From: JANOBD01 sp031411495
GTDB lineage: Bacteria; Planctomycetota; Phycisphaerae; Tepidisphaerales; Tepidisphaeraceae
DNA length: 27,380 nucleotides
Assembly: GCA_031411495.1 (NCBI GenBank)
Contig: JANOBD010000061.1
Span: forward strand, 1 to 27,380
Reading direction: 5' to 3'
This document shows, one piece after another, positions 7,742-15,434 of the stretch. Position 1 is the stretch's first letter. The number at the start of each line of letters is the position of its first letter. Below the pieces are notes generated by a model, which saw nothing but the letters and a program-made list of their open reading frames with translations, was not told where the DNA came from and ran no database searches. The position numbers and the translations under genes are program-made.

Positions 7742-10486
7742 TCACCGCTCTGCCGCACGTTCGAGTTCTTCGAGCATTCGTTCGATTCGATCATGTCCCG
7801 CCTCCGTGCGGATCGTCTGGCTTGCGATGCGTTGGGCCCAGAGCGGGAACGCCATTGGCGTGAACCGCTCGGGGTAAGTCATCACAATCTGTTGGTCCTT
7901 CAACGCTTCCAGCGCCGAACTCAACCGCTTGACCTCAAGCTGTTGTTCTAGCACTTCGCGCCGCGCCTGCTCCAGCAGAAGGTTCTGCGGATCAAACTCG
8001 ACGAAGACATCGTAAAACAATTCGCTGCTGGCTTGAAGCTGTCGGGTGCTCTTTGGCGAGCCCGGCGTATTCGGCACCAGCAGGCCGGCGATCCGCGCAA
8101 TTTCGCGAAATTGCCGACGCGCCAGTTCGCCCGCGTTCAGGCACTCGAACAGGTCCGTCAGAAGCGTCGCTGGCGAAAGCAGCTCGCGCCAGCGCTGTTG
8201 GCTGAATCCGGCACGCTCTTCAATGTTGCTCGGCAACGCCTCGCCTTTGATCTGAACCATGCCGCGCTTGGTCAGCATCGCGCGCGAATGGATCACCTGT
8301 TGCCGCGGAATGAGCAGCTCGATGCCATAGTCGGTGAACGTCGCGGTGACCGGCAGCTTCGTCGATCGGCCGATCCGGTGGCCGACCACCGCAGCCAGCC
8401 CCTCGTGCACGAGCCGGCCTAGAAACGGATAGAAGTAGATGTGCACGCCCTCGCGACTGGTCATCGTTTCAATCAGCAGCTGGCTCGATTTCGGCAGATG
8501 GCTCCAGCGCGCCTGGATCTCGAGGATCGGCCTGACCGTCTTCATTTCGTCATCGACATACAAGTCGTTCGTCGCCTGTTCGAGGCGCTCGCGCACTTTC
8601 TGCGAAAGCATCGTCGAGAGGGGAAACTTCGCGCCCGGCCAACTCACGATTGTGGCCGTCTTCTTCTTGTTCGGGCGCACCTTCGCCACCATCTGGCGGA
8701 GCGAGAGGAGTTCCAGCGCCTGCCCGGCAAAGGTGAAGACATCGCCCGGCTTCATCTTGCCGATAAAGCCTTCTTCGACAGTGCCCAGCTTCTTGTGGCC
8801 ATGCACCAGGGTGATCGTCCCGTCGCCGACGATCGTGCCGATGCCCAGGCGGTGCAGGCGTGCGAGGCGATCGTTTGCGATGGTCCAACGGCCGGTGAGT
8901 TCGTCTCGTTTGATTTTCTGAAAACGGTCGTACGCGGTCAGCGTCGGGCCGCCGCGAGTGACAAAGTCGATCACCCAGCTCCATTCCTGCCGCGTGAGGT
9001 CTTTGAAGGCGTGGGAGCGGATGACCTCGTCGTAGAGAGCGTCCACATCGAACCCGCCCCCGGCGCTGAGTGTGATCACGTGTTGAACCAGCACGTCGAG
9101 CGGCTTCATGATCGGCCGGCGCGATTCAACGGTTTTCAGCTGAATGCCTTCGCGCGCAGCACTGAACTCGATCAATTCGAACGCATGTGTCGGCACGCAG
9201 TAAAGATGAGACGGCTCGCCGGGCCGATGTCCCGATCGGCCGGCGCGCTGCATCAGTCGTGCAATCCCCTTGGGTGAACCGACCTGGATCACCTGGTCGA
9301 CGGCCGCAAAATCAACGCCGAGATCGAGCGAGCTGGTGCAGACGACCGCCTTGATCTTGCCGGCGCGGAGAAGGTCTTCGACGGCGTTGCGTAGCTTGCG
9401 GTCGAGCGAGCCGTGATGAATCGCGATCTGCCCGATGAGATCGGGGCACTGGCGCATGAGCTGTCGGAACCAGATCTCGGCCTGCGCGCGGGTGTTGGTG
9501 AAGACCAGTGTCGATCCGCCGTCGCGGATCACCTTCCCGACATTCTCCGCCATTCGCCCCCCGATGTGGCCTGCCCAGGGGAACCGTTCGAGCGTCGTCG
9601 GGTAGACGGTGTGGAAGTGGAGCGTCTTCTCGATGTTGGAGTGGATCGTCAGAAAGGAGGGATGAGGGGTAAGGAATGAAGAAGACAGCGCGAGTGTCCC
9701 GGTGGTCGCCTCACCCGCCGGGCGAGGGTCGCTGTCGGAAGCGCGATTGGCCGAATGAACACGATCGATCGAGTGTCCCGGCACAAGCACGCGTCCGGCT
9801 TCTTCCAGATTCCCAAGCGTCGCGCTCAGTCCCCACGTCCGAATTGCCGGGTTCCACGCGCGCAGCCGCGTCAGCCCGAGTTCGGTCTGCGTGCCGCGCT
9901 TGGTGGAGAGTAACTCGTGCCACTCGTCCACGACGACACACCGGATTGTCGACAGCTTCGCGTACGCGTCCTCGTAGGACAGCAGCATCGACAAACTCTC
10001 CGGCGTCGTCACCAGCAGGCTCGGAAGACGCTCGCGCTGCTTTTTGCGCACCGTCTGGGTCGTGTCGCTCGTACGCAACTCGACCGACCAGTTCAGGGCC
10101 AGCGCTTTGCAGAATCGGTCAAGGTTGTGTGCCGTGTCATTCGCCAGTGCCCGCATCGGCGTGAGCCAGAGAAGGGTGAGCGGGGCGGAAGATTTCCGAT
10201 TCTCGATTTCCCGATTTCGTCTGGAAGTCACGGCAGTTGTCGACTCCACACCGGGCAGTTTGAAGTCGGAAATCCCCTCGATCGCAGGCCCGCCAAACAC
10301 GCTCCACGTCTTTCCTGATCCGGTCGGCGCGTGTACCAGGCCCGAGCGGCCGGCGAGATAGGCGTCCCAGCACTCTTCCTGAAACCGGAAGGGGCACCAC
10401 CCGCGCGAGGAAAAATACGCCTCGACGCGAGCCCGGCCCAGGGCGAACGGATCGATGCGAGTGGGGGCGGGTTTGGTTCGCGGCAT
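7742..10486 (-). CDS. Lhr-like DExH-box DNA helicase (ligase-associated repair type)
   Basis: The protein has 914 residues from the ATG at 10486. An in-frame TTG at 10528, preceded by AGAAGGCGGG, would add 14 residues and cannot be excluded. Superfamily 2 motifs appear in order (numbered from the TTG): Walker A APTGSGKT (67-74), TPMRAL (123-128), TTPESL (174-179), DEWH (201-204), SAT (235-237), then in the second RecA domain FTNTRAQAE (343-351), CTSSLDLGVDF (397-407) and QRAGRSGHRPG (427-437). A winged-helix and beta-rich Lhr-type C-terminal region follows. Lhr-type enzymes translocate on DNA and unwind duplexes; this branch is tied to DNA-damage repair with PdeM, encoded just downstream. The protein is longer than I expect because of two insertions of repeat-like sequence (about residues 86-113 and 257-297). 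Both keep the frame and lie between conserved motifs. Confidence 0.92.
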   Translation of the reverse strand: MPRTKPAPTRIDPFALGRARVEAYFSSRGWCPFRFQEECWDAYLAGRSGLVHAPTGSGKTWSVFGGPAIEGISDFKLPGVESTTAVTSRRNREIENRKSSAPLTLLWLTPMRALANDTAHNLDRFCKALALNWSVELRTSDTTQTVRKKQRERLPSLLVTTPESLSMLLSYEDAYAKLSTIRCVVVDEWHELLSTKRGTQTELGLTRLRAWNPAIRTWGLSATLGNLEEAGRVLVPGHSIDRVHSANRASDSDPRPAGEATTGTLALSSSFLTPHPSFLTIHSNIEKTLHFHTVYPTTLERFPWAGHIGGRMAENVGKVIRDGGSTLVFTNTRAQAEIWFRQLMRQCPDLIGQIAIHHGSLDRKLRNAVEDLLRAGKIKAVVCTSSLDLGVDFAAVDQVIQVGSPKGIARLMQRAGRSGHRPGEPSHLYCVPTHAFELIEFSAAREGIQLKTVESRRPIMKPLDVLVQHVITLSAGGGFDVDALYDEVIRSHAFKDLTRQEWSWVIDFVTRGGPTLTAYDRFQKIKRDELTGRWTIANDRLARLHRLGIGTIVGDGTITLVHGHKKLGTVEEGFIGKMKPGDVFTFAGQALELLSLRQMVAKVRPNKKKTATIVSWPGAKFPLSTMLSQKVRERLEQATNDLYVDDEMKTVRPILEIQARWSHLPKSSQLLIETMTSREGVHIYFYPFLGRLVHEGLAAVVGHRIGRSTKLPVTATFTDYGIELLIPRQQVIHSRAMLTKRGMVQIKGEALPSNIEERAGFSQQRWRELLSPATLLTDLFECLNAGELARRQFREIARIAGLLVPNTPGSPKSTRQLQASSELFYDVFVEFDPQNLLLEQARREVLEQQLEVKRLSSALEALKDQQIVMTYPERFTPMAFPLWAQRIASQTIRTEAGHDRIERMLEELERAAER
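9638..9760. repeat. Repeat-like low-complexity insertion inside the helicase gene
   Basis: This stretch encodes a Ser/Thr/Pro-rich segment lying between the SAT motif and the second RecA domain. It combines a purine-rich run (about 9648-9687, GGATGAGGGGTAAGGAATG-like) with a GC-rich hairpin block. The block is flanked by GACAGCG (9684-9690) and its complement CGCTGTC (9730-9736) and contains an inner CCTCACCC/GGGCGAGG arm pair. Exact ends are uncertain. Confidence 0.45.
10191..10274. repeat. 84-nt palindromic element inserted in frame in the helicase gene
   Basis: The block opens with GATTTCCGA (10191-10199) and closes with the exact reverse complement TCGGAAATC (10266-10274). The left end carries several imperfect GATTTCC/GATTCTC/GATTTCCC units in tandem. 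Its length is exactly 28 codons, and it lies between Walker A and motif Ia of the helicase, where I expect only a short variable linker. It reads as a lysine/arginine/serine-rich, probably disordered peptide. Confidence 0.55.
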
Positions 10487-10733
10487 GCGCACCGCCAGTG
10501 TAGGCCGAATGTGCGAGAATTTCGCCAAAACCCGCCTTCTGGATCGCGCCGATACGCTCGTCCGGGCCGAGAACCGCGATCGTCGTCACCCCAGCCGGCG
10601 AACGAAACGCTTCCTGTCGGAAAGCAGACGACCGTTCCTGTTGAAGCTTCTATAACCCTCGATTTTGCCGCGATTTTCGTTACCGGACCCGTAACCGAAT
10701 CGCCTGGCGCTCGTTATCTTCCGATGTAGCCCT

Positions 10734-10738
10734 AGGAG
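10734..10738 (+). promoter_or_regulatory. Ribosome binding site of glmS
   Basis: AGGAG lies nine bases before the ATG at 10748. The intergenic region from 10529 to 10747 was read for a glmS-type ribozyme or riboswitch; nothing convincing was seen, only a small GTTAC/GTAAC stem near 10679. Confidence 0.65.
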
Positions 10739-10747
10739 ATCTCATTC

Positions 10748-12616
10748 ATGTGTGGAATCGTTGCTTATGTCGGTCGAAAACTCGCGCAGCCCGTTCTCAT
10801 CGAAGGCCTCAAGCGCCTGGAATATCGAGGGTATGACTCGGCCGGCGTGGCGGTAATTGATTCATCCGCCAAGATGCACATCCGTAAGGCGGTGGGGCGC
10901 ATCTCCGTTCTGGAAGAATCGCTCGACGCGAGAAAACTTCCGGCGGCGCAGATCGGCATCTGCCATACCCGCTGGGCAACCCACGGCGGCGTCACTGAAG
11001 AAAACGCCCACCCGCATCTCGACGGCCGAGATGAAATCGCCTTGGTTCACAACGGCATCATCGAAAACTATACAACACTCAAAAAGCTCCTTGAGTCCAA
11101 GGGCTACTCCTTCAAGAGCCAGACCGACACCGAAGTCCTCGCGATGCTCGTCGGCGATCTGTACCACGACATGAAGGCGCGCGGCGAAGTGAAGCCGGGC
11201 CAGTCGTTGCTGCTCAAAGCGGTTCAAGCCGCGCTGCACGAAGTCGAAGGCACCTACGGCATCGCGGTCGTCTGCCAGGCCGAGCCGGACACGCTCGTCG
11301 TCGCAAGAAAGGGGTCACCACTCATTATCGGCGTGGGTGAGGACGAGTACATCGTCGCTTCGGATGCCGCAGCCATCGTCGAACACACCAGCCGGGTCAT
11401 CTATCTCAACGACAACGAGATGGCCCTGCTCCGCCCGAGTGAGTTCACGACCACCACCATCGACGACATCGAGATCACCCCCGTCATCAGCCAGCTCGAA
11501 ACGAAACTCGAAGAGTACGAGCTCGGCGATTACGAGCATTACATGCTCAAGGAAATCTTCGAGCAACCCAACTCGCTGCGCAACTGCTTCCGCGGGCGAA
11601 TCGATGCCCGCGAGGGCCGGATCGTGCTCGGCGGTTTGACCGGCGCGCACAAGGCGCTCGTAAACGGACGCCGCTTCGTCCTGACCGGCCAGGGCACCGC
11701 GTATCACGCCGCACTCGTGGGCGATTATCTGCTTGAAGACCTCGCCAAAGTCGTCACCGAGGCGACCTACGCCAGCGAGTTTCGCTACCGCAACCCGATC
11801 ATCGAAGACAACACCGTCGCCGTCGCGATCAGCCAGAGCGGCGAGACGATCGACACGCTCCACGCCATCCGCGAAGCCAAGGAAAAGGGTGCGACGGTGA
11901 TGGGCATCGTGAACGTCGTGGGCTCGACGATCGCCCGCGAGACCGATGCGGGCATTTATCTTCACGCCGGACCAGAAATCGGCGTCGCCAGCACCAAAGC
12001 CTTCACCGCCCAGATCGCGACGCTGACGATGCTCGCGATGTACCTCGGCCGGCGGAAGTTCATGAGCCAGAGCCAGACGCAGGAACTGATCGAAGGCCTT
12101 CTCGCGATCCCCGAGCAGATGGAACGGGTGCTGACGCAGAGCGCGCAGGTGAAGACGATTGCCGAGACCTTCTGCGAGCGAGAGAACTGGCTGTTCCTCG
12201 GCCGCGGGTATCACTACCCGGTGGCGCTGGAGGGCGCGCTCAAGATCAAGGAAATCAGCTACATCCACGCCGAGGGCATGCCCGCCGCCGAGATGAAGCA
12301 CGGCCCGATCGCGCTGATCAGCAAGGGGATGCCGGTGGTCTTCATCGCCACCAAGGGCAGCCAGTACGACAAAGTGATTTCCAACATCGAAGAAGTGAAA
12401 GCCCGCGGCGGCGTGATCATCGCGGTCGCCACCGAAGGGGATGAGCGCATCAAACAGTACAGCGATCACGTCATCACGATCCCGCACACGCTCGAACCGC
12501 TCCAGCCGATCCTCAGCGTCGTGCCGCTGCAACTGCTGGCGTATCACGCGGCCGTGGTTCGCGGATGCAATGTCGATAAGCCGCGGAACCTGGCCAAGAG
12601 CGTGACGGTGGAGTGA
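10748..12616 (+). CDS. glmS: Glutamine--fructose-6-phosphate aminotransferase (isomerizing)
   Basis: The protein has 622 residues and is collinear with GlmS. The N-terminal class II glutamine amidotransferase domain begins MCGIVAYVG, with Cys2 as the nucleophile exposed after methionine removal, followed by RGYDSAG, HTRWATHG, HNGIIENY and QTDTEVLA. Two SIS sugar-isomerase domains follow, with SQSGETIDTL, the EGMPAAEMKHGP block, and the invariant C-terminal region DKPRNLAKSVTVE. The enzyme makes glucosamine-6-phosphate from fructose-6-phosphate and glutamine in the cytoplasm, the first step towards UDP-GlcNAc for peptidoglycan and LPS. It stands alone between two minus-strand genes and has its own AGGAG. 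No key residue appears to be missing. Confidence 0.98.
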   Translation: MCGIVAYVGRKLAQPVLIEGLKRLEYRGYDSAGVAVIDSSAKMHIRKAVGRISVLEESLDARKLPAAQIGICHTRWATHGGVTEENAHPHLDGRDEIALVHNGIIENYTTLKKLLESKGYSFKSQTDTEVLAMLVGDLYHDMKARGEVKPGQSLLLKAVQAALHEVEGTYGIAVVCQAEPDTLVVARKGSPLIIGVGEDEYIVASDAAAIVEHTSRVIYLNDNEMALLRPSEFTTTTIDDIEITPVISQLETKLEEYELGDYEHYMLKEIFEQPNSLRNCFRGRIDAREGRIVLGGLTGAHKALVNGRRFVLTGQGTAYHAALVGDYLLEDLAKVVTEATYASEFRYRNPIIEDNTVAVAISQSGETIDTLHAIREAKEKGATVMGIVNVVGSTIARETDAGIYLHAGPEIGVASTKAFTAQIATLTMLAMYLGRRKFMSQSQTQELIEGLLAIPEQMERVLTQSAQVKTIAETFCERENWLFLGRGYHYPVALEGALKIKEISYIHAEGMPAAEMKHGPIALISKGMPVVFIATKGSQYDKVISNIEEVKARGGVIIAVATEGDERIKQYSDHVITIPHTLEPLQPILSVVPLQLLAYHAAVVRGCNVDKPRNLAKSVTVE

Positions 12617-12713
12617 TCCCTTCTTCGACGCGTCGATGAGGTCCGGGTCTGCGTCGAGGGTTCGGTCGAATCTCCAAGAATGCATAAGTGCGAGTCCGGG
12701 GTGACGAACCCGT

Positions 12714-12746
12714 TGACCCGCGCTCGCATTCCATGAGCGCGGGTCA
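12714..12746. terminator. Strong 12-bp hairpin downstream of glmS
   Basis: TGACCCGCGCTC (12714-12725) and its exact complement GAGCGCGGGTCA (12735-12746) enclose a nine-base loop. It lies about 100 nt past the glmS stop, in the convergent gap before the minus-strand gene ending at 12857. No T-run follows on either strand, so it may stall or protect transcript ends and not act as a classical terminator. Confidence 0.5.
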
Positions 12747-12824
12747 GGAGTACCTGCCCCGGGAAAATCAGATGCTATACCAACAGGCGCTCCGCACTAT
12801 GCGCGTTGTCGACTCGGATGCGCG

Positions 12825-12840
12825 GGCCGGCTTGCCGGCC
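12825..12840. terminator. GC hairpin between convergent genes
   Basis: GGCCGGC (12825-12831) and GCCGGCC (12834-12840) pair around a two-base TT, so a few inner pairs must open to form a loop. It lies 16 nt beyond the stop of the minus-strand secreted-protein gene and could mark its transcript end. There is no T-run. Confidence 0.35.
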
Positions 12841-12856
12841 ATATGTCGGTTCGAAC

Positions 12857-13411
12857 TCATTCCGCGCCATCGCGCCGGTAGTCAAACTTGCTGCCATCGT
12901 CGAACGGGATGACCAGGTGTTCGACGTCCTGATCGTCCCGCTCGACGCGATAGTTGTAAGTCTTCACTCCGTTCTTGAGCTCTTCCTCGGTCATGTCGCG
13001 GTCTATCTTTCGCGTGCCCATGTCGCCGAGGTAGTGGCCCTTGAGGGGGCGGATGGTGAAGGTTTCGCCAACGAACTCGACGGTGCCTTCGTGGACGGTC
13101 CAGAACTTGTTCACGATGTTGTACGAGCGGACCTCGCCGTACACGTACTGCTTGTAATGGCCGGCGTCGTCGAACTCGAAGATGCCGGCCGACCCGCGGG
13201 CATTGCCGAGGAACTTGCCGGTGTCGCTGTCCCAGTAGGTCGTCGGGCTCACGCTGCCGTAGATCCACTTCCCCTGGACCTGCGTCGGCGTCGTGTTTTC
13301 AACGGCGACGTTGACCAGAGGCGTGGGCCTTCGATCCGCAAACAGCCCTGCCGCTCCGAGGGAAAGAGTCACGGCACCGAACATCAATCCGAACTTCTTG
13401 AGTGTCTTCAT
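12857..13411 (-). CDS. Unknown exported protein
   Basis: The protein has 184 residues from the ATG at 13411. This start is chosen over a GTG six bases upstream because AAAGGAG lies eight bases before the ATG but only two before the GTG. The N-terminus is a typical signal peptide: basic KTLKK, a hydrophobic stretch, then AAGLFA as a possible signal peptidase I site near residue 26. The mature part is rich in aromatic and charged residues with alternating short strands (GKWIYG, YKQYVYGEV, FWTVHEGTVEFVGETFTI), suggesting a small beta-sheet protein. I do not recognise a family or active site. It lies about 70 nt downstream of the phosphatase-family gene on the same strand and may share its transcript. 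Confidence 0.7.
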   Translation of the reverse strand: MKTLKKFGLMFGAVTLSLGAAGLFADRRPTPLVNVAVENTTPTQVQGKWIYGSVSPTTYWDSDTGKFLGNARGSAGIFEFDDAGHYKQYVYGEVRSYNIVNKFWTVHEGTVEFVGETFTIRPLKGHYLGDMGTRKIDRDMTEEELKNGVKTYNYRVERDDQDVEHLVIPFDDGSKFDYRRDGAE

Positions 13412-13419
13412 TACCACTG

Positions 13420-13426
13420 CTCCTTT
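13420..13426 (-). promoter_or_regulatory. Ribosome binding site deciding the start at 13411
   Basis: The minus strand reads AAAGGAG, eight bases before the ATG at 13411. The competing GTG start would sit only two bases away, too close for normal initiation. Confidence 0.7.
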
Positions 13427-13480
13427 GACACCTCATGCGCAGGGAAGCAGCGATGGCTGACAGGGGTGTTCGATTTGAAG

Positions 13481-14239
13481 TCAGACGAGGGTGGCAGTCA
13501 CCGCGTCATGATCGCTGGGACAGCGATCGCCGTCGCGGGTGCGGTCGATACCGGCGGCGGTGACGCCAAAGCCGCGGGTAAAGATGAAATCGATCCGCTT
13601 GTCGCAGGTGTTCCCGGTGAAGTCGTGAAAAGTCGCTTCGTTCGGGCCGGGCGTGGGGTTGATCTGGCGAAATGTGTCGAGGAAATCGCCGCCTTCGATC
13701 ATGACGCGATAGGGCGGATCGACATCGGTACAGTTGAAGTCGCCCATGATGATCACGCGATCCTTTTCGTCCTTCGTTCGCTCGCGCAGGAGCCTGGCCG
13801 ATTCGACCCGCGCGGCTTCGCCGACGTGATCGAAATGCGTGTTGATCACCAGCAGGCGCTTTTGCTGCTCGCGGTCGCGAAGCCGCGTCCATGTGGCGAT
13901 GCGCGTGAGGGCGGCGTCCCAACCGACACTCGCGACATCGTGCGGCATCGGGCTGAGCCACCAGGTGCCGGTCTCGACGAGCGCGAACCGCTTCCGACGA
14001 TAAAACAGCGGTGCGTATTCGCCTTTTTCCTTCCCGTCCTCCCGGGCGACGCCGACATAGTCGTATTCGGGCAGGACGCATTTGGCGCTGATGAATTGTT
14101 CGATCAGTACTTCCTGAAGTCCCAGCAGGTCCGGCCCGTAGTCGCGTATGGCTTTGAAGAACAGCCTGCTCCGCAGTGGCCAGGCGTTGTGCTTGTCCGG
14201 AGCGCGGCCGTTGCGGATGTTGAAGGACATGACTTTCAT
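13481..14239 (-). CDS. Endonuclease/exonuclease/phosphatase family protein
   Basis: The protein has 252 residues from the ATG at 14239. An upstream in-frame start at 14326 is rejected because that extension would run through a terminator hairpin, while GAGG sits six bases before 14239. The fold signature is complete: MSFNIRNG at the N-terminus, Glu in LLGLQEVL (metal ligand), the NTHFDH histidine, MGDFNCTD, RIDFIF, and the C-terminal SDHDAV. Such enzymes are metal-dependent phosphodiesterases or phosphatases acting on DNA, phospholipids or inositol phosphates; sequence alone does not give the substrate. No signal peptide is present after the chosen start, so it is probably cytoplasmic. Confidence 0.9.
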   Translation of the reverse strand: MKVMSFNIRNGRAPDKHNAWPLRSRLFFKAIRDYGPDLLGLQEVLIEQFISAKCVLPEYDYVGVAREDGKEKGEYAPLFYRRKRFALVETGTWWLSPMPHDVASVGWDAALTRIATWTRLRDREQQKRLLVINTHFDHVGEAARVESARLLRERTKDEKDRVIIMGDFNCTDVDPPYRVMIEGGDFLDTFRQINPTPGPNEATFHDFTGNTCDKRIDFIFTRGFGVTAAGIDRTRDGDRCPSDHDAVTATLV

Positions 14240-14245
14240 GAGCGG

Positions 14246-14249
14246 CCTC
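14246..14249 (-). promoter_or_regulatory. Ribosome binding site for the start at 14239
   Basis: The minus strand reads GAGG six bases before the ATG at 14239. Together with the terminator just upstream, it supports the shorter protein. Confidence 0.55.
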
Positions 14250-14267
14250 GCGGTCAAAAGCAGTAGG

Positions 14268-14307
14268 GAAAAACAGACACAGGCGAGCCATGTTGGCTCG
14301 CCTGTGT
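14268..14307 (-). terminator. Intrinsic terminator of the 14360-15352 gene
   Basis: ACACAGGCGAGCCA (14277-14290) and its exact complement (14294-14307) form a 14-bp stem with a three-base loop. On the minus strand the stem is followed directly by CTGTTTTTC (14276-14268), giving the U-tract of a factor-independent terminator. It lies 52 nt past the stop codon of the upstream minus-strand gene. Confidence 0.85.
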
Positions 14308-14359
14308 GAAAGGTCAATCGTCGCAATCCACAACGCGGGGATCTCAGAAGCGTCGGCAG

Positions 14360-15352
14360 TCAGCGAATGATCCCGCCGGCCGCGTTCGTGTGGAACGGAA
14401 CGTTCGTGGTGGAGACAAATCCGGAAGTTCCCAGACGCGGCACGGTCGTAGACCCGACCACGACGGGATAGCCCACGCCGCCATAGCCATAGAAACCGTT
14501 GCCGTATCCGTATCCGTACCCGCAGTCGGCGACGCGCGGGACATATCGGTCGTAGCCGCGGGCGACATACGCATAGCGAAGGGCGATGTCGCGTGCGGTA
14601 CGCGTCTCATCGAGATACGCGGCGGACGCGAGCATGACGATGCGCGCCTCTTCGCGGCTCTTGCGCAGCGTGGCGAGCGTTTCGTCATTCCGCATCGTGC
14701 GGGCGAAGTCGCGCTCCACCTTCGCAAGCTTCTTGCCCGCCGCGACCAGTTGCCGCCGCGCCGCCACCACGTTCTGGTCGGCCGCGAGGATGTCGCGCTC
14801 CTGCTGGCGGAACTGCGCGATCGAGTCGAGCTTCAGGCTCGCAAGCGAAACGAGCTTCTCGGCGTCCGGCTCTTTCTGTTCAAGTTCATCGGCGATCTGT
14901 TCGCTGACGTTCTTGCGAAGCGATTCGACCGCCTGATATCGGTCATCCTTCCGCAAGCCCGCCAGCGCGTTGCCACGGGCGGCTTCGTATTCGTCATACG
15001 CGATCTGGAAATCGCCGAACGCCTGGTCGTACTCCGCGGAGTCGCGGAAGTCGTTCTGCTTGAAGTTCGACGCGAGCGTCAGATCGTGATCGGCTTTGCG
15101 GAACGTCCACTTGGCGACGACCGCGTCGGCCCGCGCCTGGGGGACGGCGGTCACCGTCTGCGTCACGAGTTGATCAATCCCCGCGAGCGAATTGCTGTCT
15201 TGGCTCGTCGGGTTCATGTGCCGATTCCAGCGCGGCGACGTGACGGTCGCATCTTCGGGAACCGAGGTGCTACCTGGCTTGGTCTGTGCAAATGTCGCCG
15301 ACGAGAGCGTGACGACAAGGGCCGAAAGAAGAATGTAGTTAGTGCGCCCCAT
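14360..15352 (-). CDS. Unknown exported coiled-coil protein with Gly/Tyr-rich tail
   Basis: The protein has 330 residues from the ATG at 15352, chosen over one ten codons upstream because GGAGG lies exactly eight bases before it. Residues 1-23 form a signal peptide (GRTNYILLSALVV core, cleavage near SSATFA-QT). Residues ~90-260 are charged and helical with heptad-like spacing, predicting coiled coils. A glycine/tyrosine-rich stretch follows (YGYGYGNGFYGYGG), then a Gly/Val/Thr/Pro tail. No enzyme motif is visible. The composition suggests an extracytoplasmic structural or surface-associated protein, but this is inference. It has its own intrinsic terminator and a candidate -10 element, so it is probably monocistronic. 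Confidence 0.75.
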   Translation of the reverse strand: MGRTNYILLSALVVTLSSATFAQTKPGSTSVPEDATVTSPRWNRHMNPTSQDSNSLAGIDQLVTQTVTAVPQARADAVVAKWTFRKADHDLTLASNFKQNDFRDSAEYDQAFGDFQIAYDEYEAARGNALAGLRKDDRYQAVESLRKNVSEQIADELEQKEPDAEKLVSLASLKLDSIAQFRQQERDILAADQNVVAARRQLVAAGKKLAKVERDFARTMRNDETLATLRKSREEARIVMLASAAYLDETRTARDIALRYAYVARGYDRYVPRVADCGYGYGYGNGFYGYGGVGYPVVVGSTTVPRLGTSGFVSTTNVPFHTNAAGGIIR

Positions 15353-15360
15353 TGACGAGA

Positions 15361-15365
15361 CCTCC
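15361..15365 (-). promoter_or_regulatory. Ribosome binding site deciding the start at 15352
   Basis: The minus strand reads GGAGG eight bases before the ATG at 15352, which fixes that start against the in-frame ATG at 15382. Confidence 0.75.
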
Positions 15366-15377
15366 ATCTGGTATTCA

Positions 15378-15383
15378 ATCATA
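15378..15383 (-). promoter_or_regulatory. Candidate -10 element (TATGAT)
   Basis: TATGAT on the minus strand lies 25 nt before the ATG at 15352. No good -35 stands 16-18 nt upstream; a TTGACC occurs at only 12 nt. It overlaps the alternative upstream start codon, which also argues against that start. Confidence 0.3.
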
Positions 15384-15434
15384 CGCCGAGAAGTTGGTCA
15401 AAGTTCGAGCGGATGCGCAAAAGACGGAAACAGG

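Noticed and set aside
10529..10747. glmS ribozyme/riboswitch in the glmS leader
   Set aside because: No match to the conserved core could be seen; only a five-base-pair stem is present.
11315..12685. 456-codon open frame antisense to glmS
   Set aside because: The coding strand is certain from full-length GlmS motifs; the antisense product has no recognisable structure.
12843..12858. GGTTCGAACTC resembling a tRNA T-loop
   Set aside because: The flanking bases do not pair as a T-arm and no acceptor stem or anticodon arm can be drawn around it.
12806..14266. 486-codon plus-strand open frame across two minus-strand genes
   Set aside because: Both minus-strand genes have good ribosome sites, and a signal peptide or enzyme motifs. 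The plus-strand translation is shadow-like.
14306..15355. 349-codon plus-strand frame opposite the coiled-coil secreted protein
   Set aside because: The minus strand has a GGAGG site, a signal peptide and its own terminator; the plus frame has none.
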